A DNA stretch of 64,000 nucleotides from Fulvivirga sp. M361 (lineage in GTDB: Bacteria; Bacteroidota; Bacteroidia; Cytophagales; Cyclobacteriaceae): the NCBI RefSeq assembly GCF_007097395.1, contig NZ_VKDC01000012.1, forward strand, positions 62,001-126,000, written 5' to 3'. Positions 8,931 to 17,693 of the stretch are shown here, one piece after another. Both the position numbers and the translations under genes were made by a program. The notes beneath the pieces were generated by a model. The model saw nothing but the letters and a program-made list of their open reading frames with translations. It did not search any database and was not told where the DNA came from. Position 1 is the stretch's first letter. Every line of letters begins with the position of its first letter.

Positions 8931-10988
8931 ATGCCAGATAAGAAAAAAATAATACCGAAGACGCCAAAGCCAAATTATCAGATTTGGATAATAGCGGTAC
9001 TGATTGCGCTTATATTCGGTGTAACTTATTTCAACGGTGCTAATTCGCTACCGGTTGTTTCCAGTAACAGGCTGGAGAATATGTTACTAAGCAATGATGT
9101 GAGGAGAGTAGTGTTGATCAGGAATCAGAATTTTGTAGAGATCACATTGAAATCAGAGGCTCTGGATAATGCAAAATATAAGTCGGAACTGGAATCAAAC
9201 AGCGCCTTCGGCGTAGGTTCCGGGCCGCATTTCAAATGCAAGTTTGGCGACATTGCCAAATTTGAAAACGATTATGACGAATGGAATGAAAACCTGCCCA
9301 AAGAACAGCAGGTAGCCATGGAATATGACGAGCGGTCAGACTTCACCAACATCATATGGCAGTGGGGCTTCTTAGCATTTATTTTATTTGGCTTCTGGTT
9401 TTTAATGCGTCGCATGACAGGTGGTGCAGGACCTGGTGGGCAGATCTTCAATATTGGAAAATCAAAGGCCGCACTTTTTGATGCTGAGAATAAAGTAAAA
9501 ATCACTTTTGGTAACGTAGCAGGACTGGACGAAGCTAAGGAAGAGGTAAAGGAGATCGTGGATTTTCTTAAGAACCCTGGGAAATTCACAAAGCTCGGTG
9601 GAAAAATTCCTAAAGGGGCCTTATTAGTAGGCCCTCCGGGAACAGGAAAAACATTATTAGCTAAAGCCGTGGCAGGTGAAGCAGCGGTACCATTTTTTAC
9701 ACTTTCAGGTTCCGACTTTGTAGAAATGTTTGTTGGAGTAGGTGCTGCAAGAGTACGTGACTTGTTTAAGCAGGCAAAAGAAAAAGCACCTTGTATTGTA
9801 TTTATTGATGAGATTGACGCCATAGGGCGATCACGGGGAAGAGGACAAATGCCCGGATCCAATGACGAGCGTGAAAATACATTGAACTCACTGCTGGTAG
9901 AAATGGATGGTTTCTCTACGGACTCCGGTGTCATTATTCTTGCCGCTACTAACCGTCCTGACGTATTGGATTCCGCCCTGATGCGACCCGGACGATTTGA
10001 CAGGCAAATTAGTATTGATAAACCGGACATTGTTGGTCGTGAAGCAATATTTAAGGTGCATTTAAAGCCCCTTAAAATGGCAAAAGTGGTTGATCCCAGA
10101 AAACTGGCTGCCCAAACACCTGGTTTTGCAGGAGCTGAAATCGCTAACGTATGTAATGAAGCGGCATTGATCGCTGCGCGAAGGGATAAGACAGCGGTAG
10201 ACATGCAGGACTTTCAGGATGCCATCGACCGTGTAATTGGTGGGCTTGAAAAGAAAAGTAAGATAATCTCACCTGAGGAAAAGAAGATCGTAGCCTATCA
10301 TGAAGCCGGACACGCCGTAGCCGGATGGTTCCTGGAACATGCTGACCCTTTGGTGAAAGTGAGTATTGTTCCCAGAGGTGTGGCCGCACTTGGCTATGCT
10401 CAATACTTGCCTAAGGAACAGTTTCTCTATCAAACTGAACAACTTATAGACGAAATGTGTATGGCGTTGGGAGGGCGAGCTGCTGAAGAGCTGACGTTCG
10501 GTAAAATATCAACAGGAGCGCTGAGTGACCTGGAAAGAGTAACAAAAATGGCTTACAGCATAGTGAGTGTTTATGGTATGAATGATAAAATAGGCAACCT
10601 ATCATTCTACGACTCCAAGCAGTCAGATTACAACTTCACCAAACCTTACTCTGAAGCTACAGCAGAAACCATCGATGCAGAAGTAAGAAAGCTGATCGAC
10701 TCAGCTTACGATAGTACCAAAGCTTTATTGAGTAAGCATGGCAAAGAGCTGGAAGTGGTGGCCCAGGAGCTATTAGAAAAAGAGATCATATTCCAAACGG
10801 ACCTGGAAAGGCTTATTGGTAAAAGACCGTTTGTACACCAAACCTCTTATGAAGCTTTTACCAATAATGGGCATGAAGAAGAAGAGCCTGCAAAAAGTGA
10901 AGATGAAGTTGTGCCTGAAGTATTGACTCCTGATACCGATAACCCTTCCAAGGAAGAAGAAACGGTAGATGTAAAAAAAGAAGATTAA
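8931..10988 (+). CDS. ftsH: ATP-dependent zinc metalloprotease FtsH
   Basis: Membrane-anchored AAA+ protease that degrades unneeded or misfolded membrane and cytoplasmic proteins. Order of parts: first membrane helix at about residues 17-36, periplasmic domain, second helix at about 141-160, AAA module with Walker A GPPGTGKT and Walker B IVFIDEID, arginine-finger region RPGRFDRQ, then the M41 protease domain with zinc site HEAGH. The tail after about residue 640 is rich in Glu and Asp and ends with VKKED, as in many Bacteroidota homologues. The length of 685 is normal. A strong hairpin terminator follows the stop. Confidence 0.97.
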   Translation: MPDKKKIIPKTPKPNYQIWIIAVLIALIFGVTYFNGANSLPVVSSNRLENMLLSNDVRRVVLIRNQNFVEITLKSEALDNAKYKSELESNSAFGVGSGPHFKCKFGDIAKFENDYDEWNENLPKEQQVAMEYDERSDFTNIIWQWGFLAFILFGFWFLMRRMTGGAGPGGQIFNIGKSKAALFDAENKVKITFGNVAGLDEAKEEVKEIVDFLKNPGKFTKLGGKIPKGALLVGPPGTGKTLLAKAVAGEAAVPFFTLSGSDFVEMFVGVGAARVRDLFKQAKEKAPCIVFIDEIDAIGRSRGRGQMPGSNDERENTLNSLLVEMDGFSTDSGVIILAATNRPDVLDSALMRPGRFDRQISIDKPDIVGREAIFKVHLKPLKMAKVVDPRKLAAQTPGFAGAEIANVCNEAALIAARRDKTAVDMQDFQDAIDRVIGGLEKKSKIISPEEKKIVAYHEAGHAVAGWFLEHADPLVKVSIVPRGVAALGYAQYLPKEQFLYQTEQLIDEMCMALGGRAAEELTFGKISTGALSDLERVTKMAYSIVSVYGMNDKIGNLSFYDSKQSDYNFTKPYSEATAETIDAEVRKLIDSAYDSTKALLSKHGKELEVVAQELLEKEIIFQTDLERLIGKRPFVHQTSYEAFTNNGHEEEEPAKSEDEVVPEVLTPDTDNPSKEEETVDVKKED

Positions 10989-11004
10989 AGATCAATTATA
11001 TATA

Positions 11005-11040
11005 AAAAATCAGGCACATGTATGTGTCTGATTTTTTTTT
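11005..11040 (+). terminator. Intrinsic terminator after ftsH
   Basis: ATCAGGCACA and TGTGTCTGAT form a ten-pair stem (one G-U pair) around a short loop, followed by a run of nine T. It lies 16 bases after the ftsH stop and ends the rsfS-ftsH unit. Confidence 0.88.
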
Positions 11041-11052
11041 GCCCGAATCTAT

Positions 11053-11832
11053 ATGCTCGCAGAGGTATCATCATTAGACAATCAATACATCTATTTTGCT
11101 TCTGATTTTCATTTAGGTGCCATCTCTAAAGAAAATAGCCGCGAGAGAGAAAAAAAGATAGTCCGATGGCTGAATATGATACAAAAAGATGCTCATACCA
11201 TATACCTGATGGGAGACATCTTTGATTTCTGGTTTGAGTACAGGCAGGCCATTCCCAAAGGATTTATCAGGTTACAGGGTAAGTTGGCAGAGTTGACAGA
11301 CGCCGGGATACCTGTGGTTTTTTTTACTGGCAACCATGACATGTGGATGTTTGACTATTTTCCCTCAGAGTTAGGTATACCAATATACCGTGATGAGCAG
11401 GTACTAAAAGTAGGTCAGCAAAAGTTATTCATAGGCCATGGAGATGGCCTTGGTCCTGGAGACCATACTTATAAATTACTCAAAAAAGTCTTTCGCAGTC
11501 CTTTGTGCCAATGGTTGTTTGAAAGAATACATCCAAATTTGGGTATAAGTATTGCAAACTTCTGGAGCAGAAGCAGCCGCATCAGAAATACCGGTGGCAA
11601 GAGCGAGGACAAATTTCTGGGAGAAAAAGAGTTTCTGATACAATATTGCAAAGAGCAAGAGCTTAGGGAGCATCATGATTTTTATGTGTTCGGTCATAGA
11701 CATCTTCCATTAGAAGTCCCTATTGGAGAAAGTAGCAAATACATTAACCTTGGCGAATGGGTAAACCATTTCACCTATGCAAAGTATGACGGTAAGAATA
11801 TGCAGTTACTTACTTTTGAAAAGGATCAGTAG
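11053..11832 (+). CDS. lpxH: UDP-2,3-diacylglucosamine diphosphatase-like phosphoesterase
   Basis: Calcineurin-like metallophosphoesterase of the LpxH type, the step of lipid A synthesis that releases lipid X from UDP-diacylglucosamine. All metal-binding blocks are present: SDFHLG, GDIFDFW, GNHDMW, IGHGDGLGP and FGHRHLP. The ATG at 11053 directly follows the ftsH terminator, so it must have its own promoter or depend on read-through. The next gene overlaps its last codons. The assignment as LpxH rather than another phosphoesterase rests on the GDIFDFWFEYR and GHGDG pattern and is likely but not certain. Confidence 0.85.
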   Translation: MLAEVSSLDNQYIYFASDFHLGAISKENSREREKKIVRWLNMIQKDAHTIYLMGDIFDFWFEYRQAIPKGFIRLQGKLAELTDAGIPVVFFTGNHDMWMFDYFPSELGIPIYRDEQVLKVGQQKLFIGHGDGLGPGDHTYKLLKKVFRSPLCQWLFERIHPNLGISIANFWSRSSRIRNTGGKSEDKFLGEKEFLIQYCKEQELREHHDFYVFGHRHLPLEVPIGESSKYINLGEWVNHFTYAKYDGKNMQLLTFEKDQ

Positions 11833-12613
11833 GATACTGCTGTTCCTTTTGATGACAGCTTCTGCTACATCGGCGCAGGAATATCAACTGATAGATTCAC
11901 TCAGGATCGGATCTTTACAGAAGGCATCGATTGACAAATTCAATAATATTTACCTGGTAAGCCAAAATGGTGGTATTGATAAATATGATATCAATGGCAC
12001 ATTACTAACTCATTTTTCTCCTAATAAACCTGGAGACGTTACCTTGATAGAAGCCTGGAACCCACTGAAGGTCTTTGCTCTCTACGGAGACTTCCAGGAG
12101 TGTTTATTTTTAGATCGTTTTCTGGTCGCGGAAAACCGGTTTTCTCTTACGCCTATCTCCAGTTACATTGGCCTGGCCACAATAAGTGCTGATAACAACC
12201 TTTGGCTGGTGGATTATAGTGATTTCAGCTTAAAAAAATACGACCTGCCTTTTGGCCAAGTGACTATTCAACGGCCTTTCGATCTGTTATTAGATCCAAA
12301 TGACTACGACCTGACGTTTATGAGGGAATATCAGAACCTGCTATTTCTATCTGAATCATCAAGCGGTATTTTAGTTTTTGATAATCTGGGAAATTACCTG
12401 AATTCAATTCAAGAAGCCGGGATTGATTACTTCAGCTTCTTTGAGAATGAGCTTTACTATCTGAAAGGTAATGTGTTGTACTTTCAAGATATTTATAACC
12501 ATGCAAAACGAGAAGTAGAAATACCAAAAAGTGCACACTTTGCTTTTTGGTTTGACACTCAACTGGTCTTGGTAACAGATCATAATTTCTTGATCTATGC
12601 TATTAATGAATGA
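11816..12613 (+). CDS. Secreted propeller-like protein, TTG start
   Basis: No firm family. A TTG at 11816, overlapping the end of the LpxH gene by 17 bases, gives a clean signal peptide (MKRISRILLFLLMTASATSAQ). The frame is open further up, with an ATG at 11777, but that would put about 13 extra residues before the signal. The mature part of about 240 residues has repeated short beta segments such as FNNIYLVSQNGGIDKYD, NNLWLVDYSDFSLKKYD and SGILVFDNLGNYLNSI, in the style of an NHL-type six-bladed propeller. It is translationally coupled to lpxH. Function unknown; an envelope role is an inference from export and neighbour. Confidence 0.7.
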   Translation: MKRISRILLFLLMTASATSAQEYQLIDSLRIGSLQKASIDKFNNIYLVSQNGGIDKYDINGTLLTHFSPNKPGDVTLIEAWNPLKVFALYGDFQECLFLDRFLVAENRFSLTPISSYIGLATISADNNLWLVDYSDFSLKKYDLPFGQVTIQRPFDLLLDPNDYDLTFMREYQNLLFLSESSSGILVFDNLGNYLNSIQEAGIDYFSFFENELYYLKGNVLYFQDIYNHAKREVEIPKSAHFAFWFDTQLVLVTDHNFLIYAINE

Positions 12614-13120
12614 GATTTAACGTCAATTGGGGGATTCATTTGTTCGTCAATAGTAGGAACTTCGTTTAAGTTCTGATTGATTCAAAAGCTTCCCTTTGTT
12701 ATGGTGTTAAAACTATATTAGAGGGAAGTTTTTATATGGCCTCATATTCCGGATTCCTGACAGGTTAGACTATTCTACTCTTATTTGTTGATTATTGATC
12801 TTAATTGTCAGGACAATCACTATTGCTTTGTCGTATATAGCAGCTAATACAGCGTCAGTTGGAGCCTTCCTAATATGGGAAGCGTCCATAGTTTCACTAC
12901 AGTATGATACTTTTCTACTCTAAGACGCAAGTCGTAGGGTGTGATCAGGTAAAGCCAGTATTTACAAGAAGTCGAGACCGCGGTATTCTTCAACCTCAAC
13001 TTCTTAATAAGTTCTGATTTATTCTGAACTTTCCATCATGAATACCTGACCCATTTGATTAGCTAGAAAGTCCAATACACTTTTTATTGGCTATTTTATA
13101 CTTAATACATAGCACTATGA
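12614..13120. other. Intergenic stretch, no gene seen
   Basis: About 507 bases between convergent genes. Apart from the hairpin at its left end I see no convincing frame, RNA gene or repeat. Short similar pieces (TTCTGATTGATTC and TTCTGATTTATTC) occur but are too short to mean much. Confidence 0.3.
12684..12735 (+). terminator. Possible terminator, large loop
   Basis: CTTCCCT and AGGGAAG pair, flanked by A-run and T-run that extend the stem, with the T-run GTTTTTAT at the end. The loop of about 26 bases is large, so support is moderate. It would end the lpxH/propeller transcript. Confidence 0.4.
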
Positions 13121-13501
13121 TCATTGCAGGCACCAGGATGCACAGGAATCTTCATCATTATGAAATATCATTGTTTCATAATTCCTTACATCTTCTCCAC
13201 CTTCTATTAAATACTGGATAGTTAACTCTTTGGTCATACTAGGCACAACTACTCCCCATTTCTTAACCCCATTTTGTTCGGCGAAAACACCTGTGTTCAA
13301 CCATATGTCCTGCATCTCTTCCCCGAACATAGCATCGTCATCTTCTACCACTACCATGAGTGCGGTTACAGGGTTATCAGTCACCATTTTCATAAACTCA
13401 TCTAATCCATGTTGATAACTGGAGGTTGGATTACCTTTCAAAAATTTGAAGTAAGCCACCTTATTCTCAAGCAACTCACTCTCGTGTACTTTCTTTTGCA
13501 T
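13121..13501 (-). CDS. Small SpoIIAA/STAS-like protein
   Basis: A 126-residue soluble protein with alternating beta and helical segments: VAYFKFLKGN, ALMVVVEDDD, KKWGVVVPSM, and a terminal segment TMIFHNDEDSCASWC. The end resembles the F-x-d-x-x-x-A-x-x-W closing motif of SpoIIAA-like (STAS-related) domains, but the match is by eye only. It starts 30 bases after the stop of the GAF/PAS sensor and is surely co-transcribed with it. This suggests it is the sensor's partner, as STAS proteins are in partner-switching systems. That role is an inference. Two cysteines close the chain (CASWC). Confidence 0.6.
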   Translation of the reverse strand: MQKKVHESELLENKVAYFKFLKGNPTSSYQHGLDEFMKMVTDNPVTALMVVVEDDDAMFGEEMQDIWLNTGVFAEQNGVKKWGVVVPSMTKELTIQYLIEGGEDVRNYETMIFHNDEDSCASWCLQ

Positions 13502-13531
13502 TTTTTACTTAGTGTTTAATTTATATTTGAT

Positions 13532-15532
13532 TTAACTGGCTTCTGACTGATTTTTAAGATTTCGAATCTCAATTTTCATCTCATCCAATTGCATTAGATT
13601 ACGGGCAATCTCTTTATCTTTTTTGAGTTCCTGGGATATGTCCCTGACGTAGGCAAGAAAAACAGCCTTATGATTGATAAATACTTCAGTCAGGTACAAT
13701 TCTGTCTTAAATATACCACCAGTCACATCTTTGGCCTTTACTTTTCTTTTAGCATTCAGATAGGTAGGACAGTTTTTAATATCTACATTAAGAATCAGTT
13801 GATTGAAGTTATCAGGCACATCATTTTCACCTGTTATTTTAAAAAGGTCCCTGGCAGCCTGGTTGAAATCAAGTATCGATCCATCGGAAGTAATGTGTAA
13901 AATGGCATCTATTGAGTTTTCAAAATAGGAACGGGATTTTTCTTCCTTGACCAAAAGGTCCTTTTTTAACTGGTCCATTTGCATCATACTTTTTGCCAGC
14001 TCACGATCCTTTTTCAGCTCATTGAGAATGTCACGAATGTAAATAATGAAGAGTTTTTCATTTCCAACAACCGCACTGGTGAGGTACATTTCCGTTTTAA
14101 AACTGGTCCCCTGGTCATTAACCCCTTTTACTTTTCTCTTTTTGTTCAAATACACTTCAGGAGCCTTTAGGTCCACTCCCTGGATGATGTCATTAAAATG
14201 ATTTGACTTCATTTGTGTTTGATCGAACCCAAATATTTGAGTTGATGCAGGATTACTGTCTATTATGCGACCATTCTCATCTGTAGTAATAATCGCATCT
14301 ACGGAGCTCTGAAAGTAAGACCTGGCTTTAGCTTCGCTCTCCTTCAGAAGGTTATCTTGTTGTTTTTTTATCGTTATATCACGAAGAAAAAGTATGAAAA
14401 CTTTAGCTGCCCCTATTTGACTTTGACTGATGCGGACCTCAACAGGGAATGTGTTTCCATTGTTCTTTATTCCACTAATCTCTCTGGCTTCAGCGGTTAA
14501 TTTGTCTTCTCGGTTATAAAAATCTTCTGCTTCTAATATCTTCTTTATACTTTGCCCAAATACTTCATCCGAGCTATAACCAAACATTTCCTCTGCTGCA
14601 GGATTAAACTGATCCACTAAACCCTTACTATCCACAGTTATAATAGCATCAATAGCATTATCAAAGATCATTCTCGTGCGGGCCTCGCTGCGCGTCATAG
14701 CTTCCTGAGTGGCCTGAAGTTCCTCCATATTTTGACGCATTTCCTCTTCCTGAGCCATTAGCTCTTCAGACATTTGTTGAGATTCTTCTAACAAATGCTT
14801 GGTACGTGCACTTGTTTTGATATTGGAAATAGTAGCGGCTATATTCTCACCAACTTTTCGGACAAAATCAATCTCATGTTGGTCAAAATGCTCAAATGTG
14901 GCTAGTTCTATAACTCCATATGATTTGTCATTCACCGTTAATGGTGAAACCAAAAGGGTATCAGGCTTAGCTTCACCCAGGCCTGAAGTTATATTTACAT
15001 ACTCATCAGGAATTTCTTTTAGGTATAAGTATTCGTTTTCTAAAAAAGCCTGCCCTGCCAGGCCTTGACCAATCGCTATTTTCTTGCCTACATATTTCTT
15101 TCTATCGTAAGCATAACACCCCATTAACTCAAGAAAAGGGTTTTCAGGTTCTTCTTCATTTAATATAAAAATGCTCCCCTGGTTTGCTTTTACATACTTG
15201 ACTAAAGAACTGATGACCTTCGTTGAGAAATCTTCCAGTGACTCATAATTATCTCTTAGAATATCGGCGAATTTCGCTAACCCGTCAGAAGTCCAGTTAC
15301 GCTGCTTTTCAGCTTCAGAGGTCTCCATCATTTTATGATGCATTTTTATAAGAGACTCAATCAATGGATTAGCTTCTCCATTATTATTGGTCAGTTGAAT
15401 GTCCCGTTCACCTCGCTCTATACCCTCTACAAATTCAATGGCGTTGTTGATTTGAACATGAAGTTGAGCCATCGATTGGTTAATATGTCTAACTTCTTCT
15501 GCCTTAAGGATCTTATACGGGAATACTCTCAT
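13532..15532 (-). CDS. Cytoplasmic GAF - coiled coil - triple PAS sensor
   Basis: A 666-residue sensor without a membrane helix and without a kinase, cyclase or phosphatase domain. Parts in order: helical N-terminus, a GAF domain at about residues 80-245 with the motif IPDEYVNITSGLG, a coiled coil at about 245-285 (QEEEMRQNMEEL), then three PAS domains at about 285-395, 400-520 and 540-650, the last two similar to each other and both followed by a helix with DREL or DKEI. Its GAF and coil are close paralogues of the proteins at 52.6 and 57.2 kb. With no output domain it must act through a partner, the obvious candidate being the small protein encoded next. Confidence 0.85.
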   Translation of the reverse strand: MRVFPYKILKAEEVRHINQSMAQLHVQINNAIEFVEGIERGERDIQLTNNNGEANPLIESLIKMHHKMMETSEAEKQRNWTSDGLAKFADILRDNYESLEDFSTKVISSLVKYVKANQGSIFILNEEEPENPFLELMGCYAYDRKKYVGKKIAIGQGLAGQAFLENEYLYLKEIPDEYVNITSGLGEAKPDTLLVSPLTVNDKSYGVIELATFEHFDQHEIDFVRKVGENIAATISNIKTSARTKHLLEESQQMSEELMAQEEEMRQNMEELQATQEAMTRSEARTRMIFDNAIDAIITVDSKGLVDQFNPAAEEMFGYSSDEVFGQSIKKILEAEDFYNREDKLTAEAREISGIKNNGNTFPVEVRISQSQIGAAKVFILFLRDITIKKQQDNLLKESEAKARSYFQSSVDAIITTDENGRIIDSNPASTQIFGFDQTQMKSNHFNDIIQGVDLKAPEVYLNKKRKVKGVNDQGTSFKTEMYLTSAVVGNEKLFIIYIRDILNELKKDRELAKSMMQMDQLKKDLLVKEEKSRSYFENSIDAILHITSDGSILDFNQAARDLFKITGENDVPDNFNQLILNVDIKNCPTYLNAKRKVKAKDVTGGIFKTELYLTEVFINHKAVFLAYVRDISQELKKDKEIARNLMQLDEMKIEIRNLKNQSEAS

Positions 15533-15759
15533 TTTCTACAGGAAATTACTATGCTGTCAATCAAAAAAGCCTATACCGCTCTTATTTAAGAATAAGTGAT
15601 ACGACAAATGTTATGTTCCGAAATGAACTCAATCCGCTTTTGAAGGCTGATTCCATCATCCGGTTGTATAATTTAAAACTAGTAGATACGATACAATTTG
15701 ATAAAAGGGATGTCCCTGATTTTGCACCGGATAATTACCCTTATAGATTACGTAGTTAG
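15508..15759 (+). pseudogene. Possible 3' remnant of a lost gene
   Basis: A plus-strand frame, open from 15508 to the TAG at 15757-15759, reads like real protein in its second half: YLRISDTTNVMFRNEL, LLKADSIIRLYNL and DFAPDNYPYRL. The only internal ATG (15613) would give 48 residues without a signal or start site. It begins beside the start of the opposite-strand sensor gene. I read it as the surviving end of an older gene whose front was lost, but a short real gene cannot be excluded. Confidence 0.3.
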
Positions 15760-15974
15760 ATATTCGCTTTTAACCGGTTCGGATGGAGGCAATAAACTTT
15801 TGCCGCTCACAGCTGTTTTTTATTGTTGAATGTTAAGAAGCTAAGTTGTTATACGTCAGACAGCAAAGTATTTACTATTCCGTAGCGGGCCGGACAATGA
15901 AGGAAGTTTCTAAAGACAACTTTTAGCACTGCTCTTACTTTTTGTATCTTCATTAAAGATGTCGTTTTACACCC
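15760..15974. other. Intergenic stretch before peroxiredoxin-like gene
   Basis: No gene. TACTTTTT at about 15938, close to TAnnTTTG, may be the -7 element of the peroxiredoxin-like gene, but the last base does not fit. Confidence 0.25.
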
Positions 15975-16520
15975 ATGAAATTAACCAGAGAAATACAGGC
16001 TCCCTTGTTCAATGAAATAGATATTTTCGATAGAAAAATCGACTTGAATGATTACAGGGATAAAAAAACATTGATTGCTTTTTTTCGTCATGCAGGATGC
16101 CCTTTTTGCAATTTACGAGTTCATAACCTGATGAAGATCTCACAAGAATTAAAGGATAAGGGCATGGAAATGATATTCTTTTTCGAATCCAAAAAGCACA
16201 TTTTGTTGCGTAGCACTTTTCACGAAGAAATATCACCAATACCCTTAATAGCCGATCCGGAAAAGAAATGGTACGACGCCTACGGACTGGAAAGTTCAGG
16301 TTATATCTCCGCGGTAAGCCACATTACCACTTTTGTGCAGACAGCTTTCAAAGCCTATCAAGAGAAGGTACCCATGCATATGATGGCGGATGGCGAATCA
16401 ATCAAAACTATCCCTGCAGAATTCCTGGTGGACCATGATCTTGTGATCAAAAAAGTTCATTACTCTAAAAGTTTAGCGGATCGTATAGATATTGAGGAAG
16501 TCAGAGCTTTCGCAGATTAG
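15975..16520 (+). CDS. Peroxiredoxin-like (AhpC/TSA-type) protein
   Basis: A 181-residue thioredoxin-fold protein. The active site is FFRHAGCPFCNLR, a CxxC at about residues 40-43, in the place of the peroxidatic Cys of AhpC/TSA proteins. The following segments KGMEMIFFFES and IPLIADPEKKWYDAYGL are typical of peroxiredoxin-like family proteins. There is no signal peptide, so it acts in the cytoplasm, probably as a thiol peroxidase or disulfide reductase. No operon partner is seen: the next gene is convergent. Confidence 0.8.
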   Translation: MKLTREIQAPLFNEIDIFDRKIDLNDYRDKKTLIAFFRHAGCPFCNLRVHNLMKISQELKDKGMEMIFFFESKKHILLRSTFHEEISPIPLIADPEKKWYDAYGLESSGYISAVSHITTFVQTAFKAYQEKVPMHMMADGESIKTIPAEFLVDHDLVIKKVHYSKSLADRIDIEEVRAFAD

Positions 16521-16558
16521 CTTCGAAGGACAAACTTCACGGAAGGCCTGATACTGAT

Positions 16559-16592
16559 AAAAAAGAGAAATGCCTCTGGTCGGAGGCATTTC
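16559..16592 (-). terminator. Intrinsic terminator (minus strand)
   Basis: GAAATGCCTC and GAGGCATTTC form a perfect ten-pair stem with a six-base loop. The T-run follows only when read on the minus strand (CTCTTTTTT), so it serves the leftward TapB-like gene, though it lies about 210 bases past that stop. Confidence 0.75.
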
Positions 16593-16803
16593 CAAGGTCA
16601 AAAACTCAAAATAAATAGGATAAATTCTTAATTCATCCAATAACAACACTGCCAATATAACAAGAATATCTGAAAAAGAGTTTATCTATTTCTGAAAAAT
16701 TATCAGCAGGTTGACATACCGTAAACATAATATCTATGCCTGTGAAAACTTTTTCAACCGGACGGTTTAGAGGTGGATCATTCTACTTTAGGACACGTAC
16801 GGC

Positions 16804-17478
16804 CTAGTTGAGCTTTGTTATCTCACTATAGCCAACTAATTTTCCTGACTTATTGAACGTCTCTGTTCTAACCATCCCTACATTTTTTGAAATATAATCT
16901 ACACCTGTGCTTTCAATGTTCATCAGCATTTTAGTGGCGACTTTATAGCTAATTTTATAACATTCGAAGGTGCCTGCCGGAGTAGTAATGTTTTCCTTGC
17001 TCTCAACCTTTCTATCCGTAACCGTAACTTTTACGGTCATGGGCAGGTCACCGGTTAAGATCACTGAACCGTCATCCAGCGTCATACCTACCTCAAGACC
17101 GGAAGGTATTTCAATATTATCCATTTCCAATTTCATATTCATATCCTGAAATGCTTCCAGTTGTTCATCAGAGATCAATCGTGTCATGTCCAGCGTTACC
17201 ACACCTGCTGCACAGCCCATCTCGATATTTTTGTCATAAACTACTCTGTCCTTCTTATCATAAAGCACCATGTGCAAACTGGCATCCCAACCGTCCCCAT
17301 TAGCTTTTAACTCTTTTATTTCATTTTCCTGCCGTCCTTCTATTTTTCCTTTTCCGTTATAATTAGTGAGCTCCCACTTACTACCTTCCTTAAAATTAAA
17401 AAAAGGATTACACTGGGCATATGTTACCACATTGACCGTCAAACAAATAGCAACAGACAGAAGTAAATTCTTTTTCAT
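16804..17478 (-). CDS. Secreted TapB/DUF3108-like protein
   Basis: A 224-residue exported protein; the signal peptide ends at about residue 21 (VVTYAQ). The mature part opens with CNPFFNFKEGSKWEL and contains TTPAGTFECYKISY, KNVGMVRTE and a terminal SEITKL, the pattern of TapB/DUF3108-like beta-barrel domains that are abundant in Bacteroidota. Role unknown, probably periplasmic or surface. It stands alone, divergent from the NtrC-type regulator. Confidence 0.75.
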   Translation of the reverse strand: MKKNLLLSVAICLTVNVVTYAQCNPFFNFKEGSKWELTNYNGKGKIEGRQENEIKELKANGDGWDASLHMVLYDKKDRVVYDKNIEMGCAAGVVTLDMTRLISDEQLEAFQDMNMKLEMDNIEIPSGLEVGMTLDDGSVILTGDLPMTVKVTVTDRKVESKENITTPAGTFECYKISYKVATKMLMNIESTGVDYISKNVGMVRTETFNKSGKLVGYSEITKLN

Positions 17479-17693
17479 AGTGATTAATAATCTGGTTTAG
17501 GAGCATAAGGTAAAATTATTTAATGTGTGATTAAAGTATTGATTAACAATTCCTCACAATTTGATTAACTTATGTTCGTTATCGGCCATATTTGTGCAAT
17601 AGAGAACAGCCAGACAGCAAGAAATGTCTCTCCGGACCGTGACGCAGTTTGGCATCATTTTAGTCATATAGCATATTTTTAAACCTAGACGTA

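Noticed and set aside
9272-10389. Long open frames on the minus strand inside ftsH
   Set aside because: They mirror codon use of ftsH, have no start-site signals, and give Ser/Pro-rich proteins without any family pattern.
17640-17680. Sigma-54 promoter before the NtrC-type gene (TTTGGCATCATTTTAGT)
   Set aside because: The -24 part fits but the -12 GC is missing (GT), so the match is too weak to annotate.
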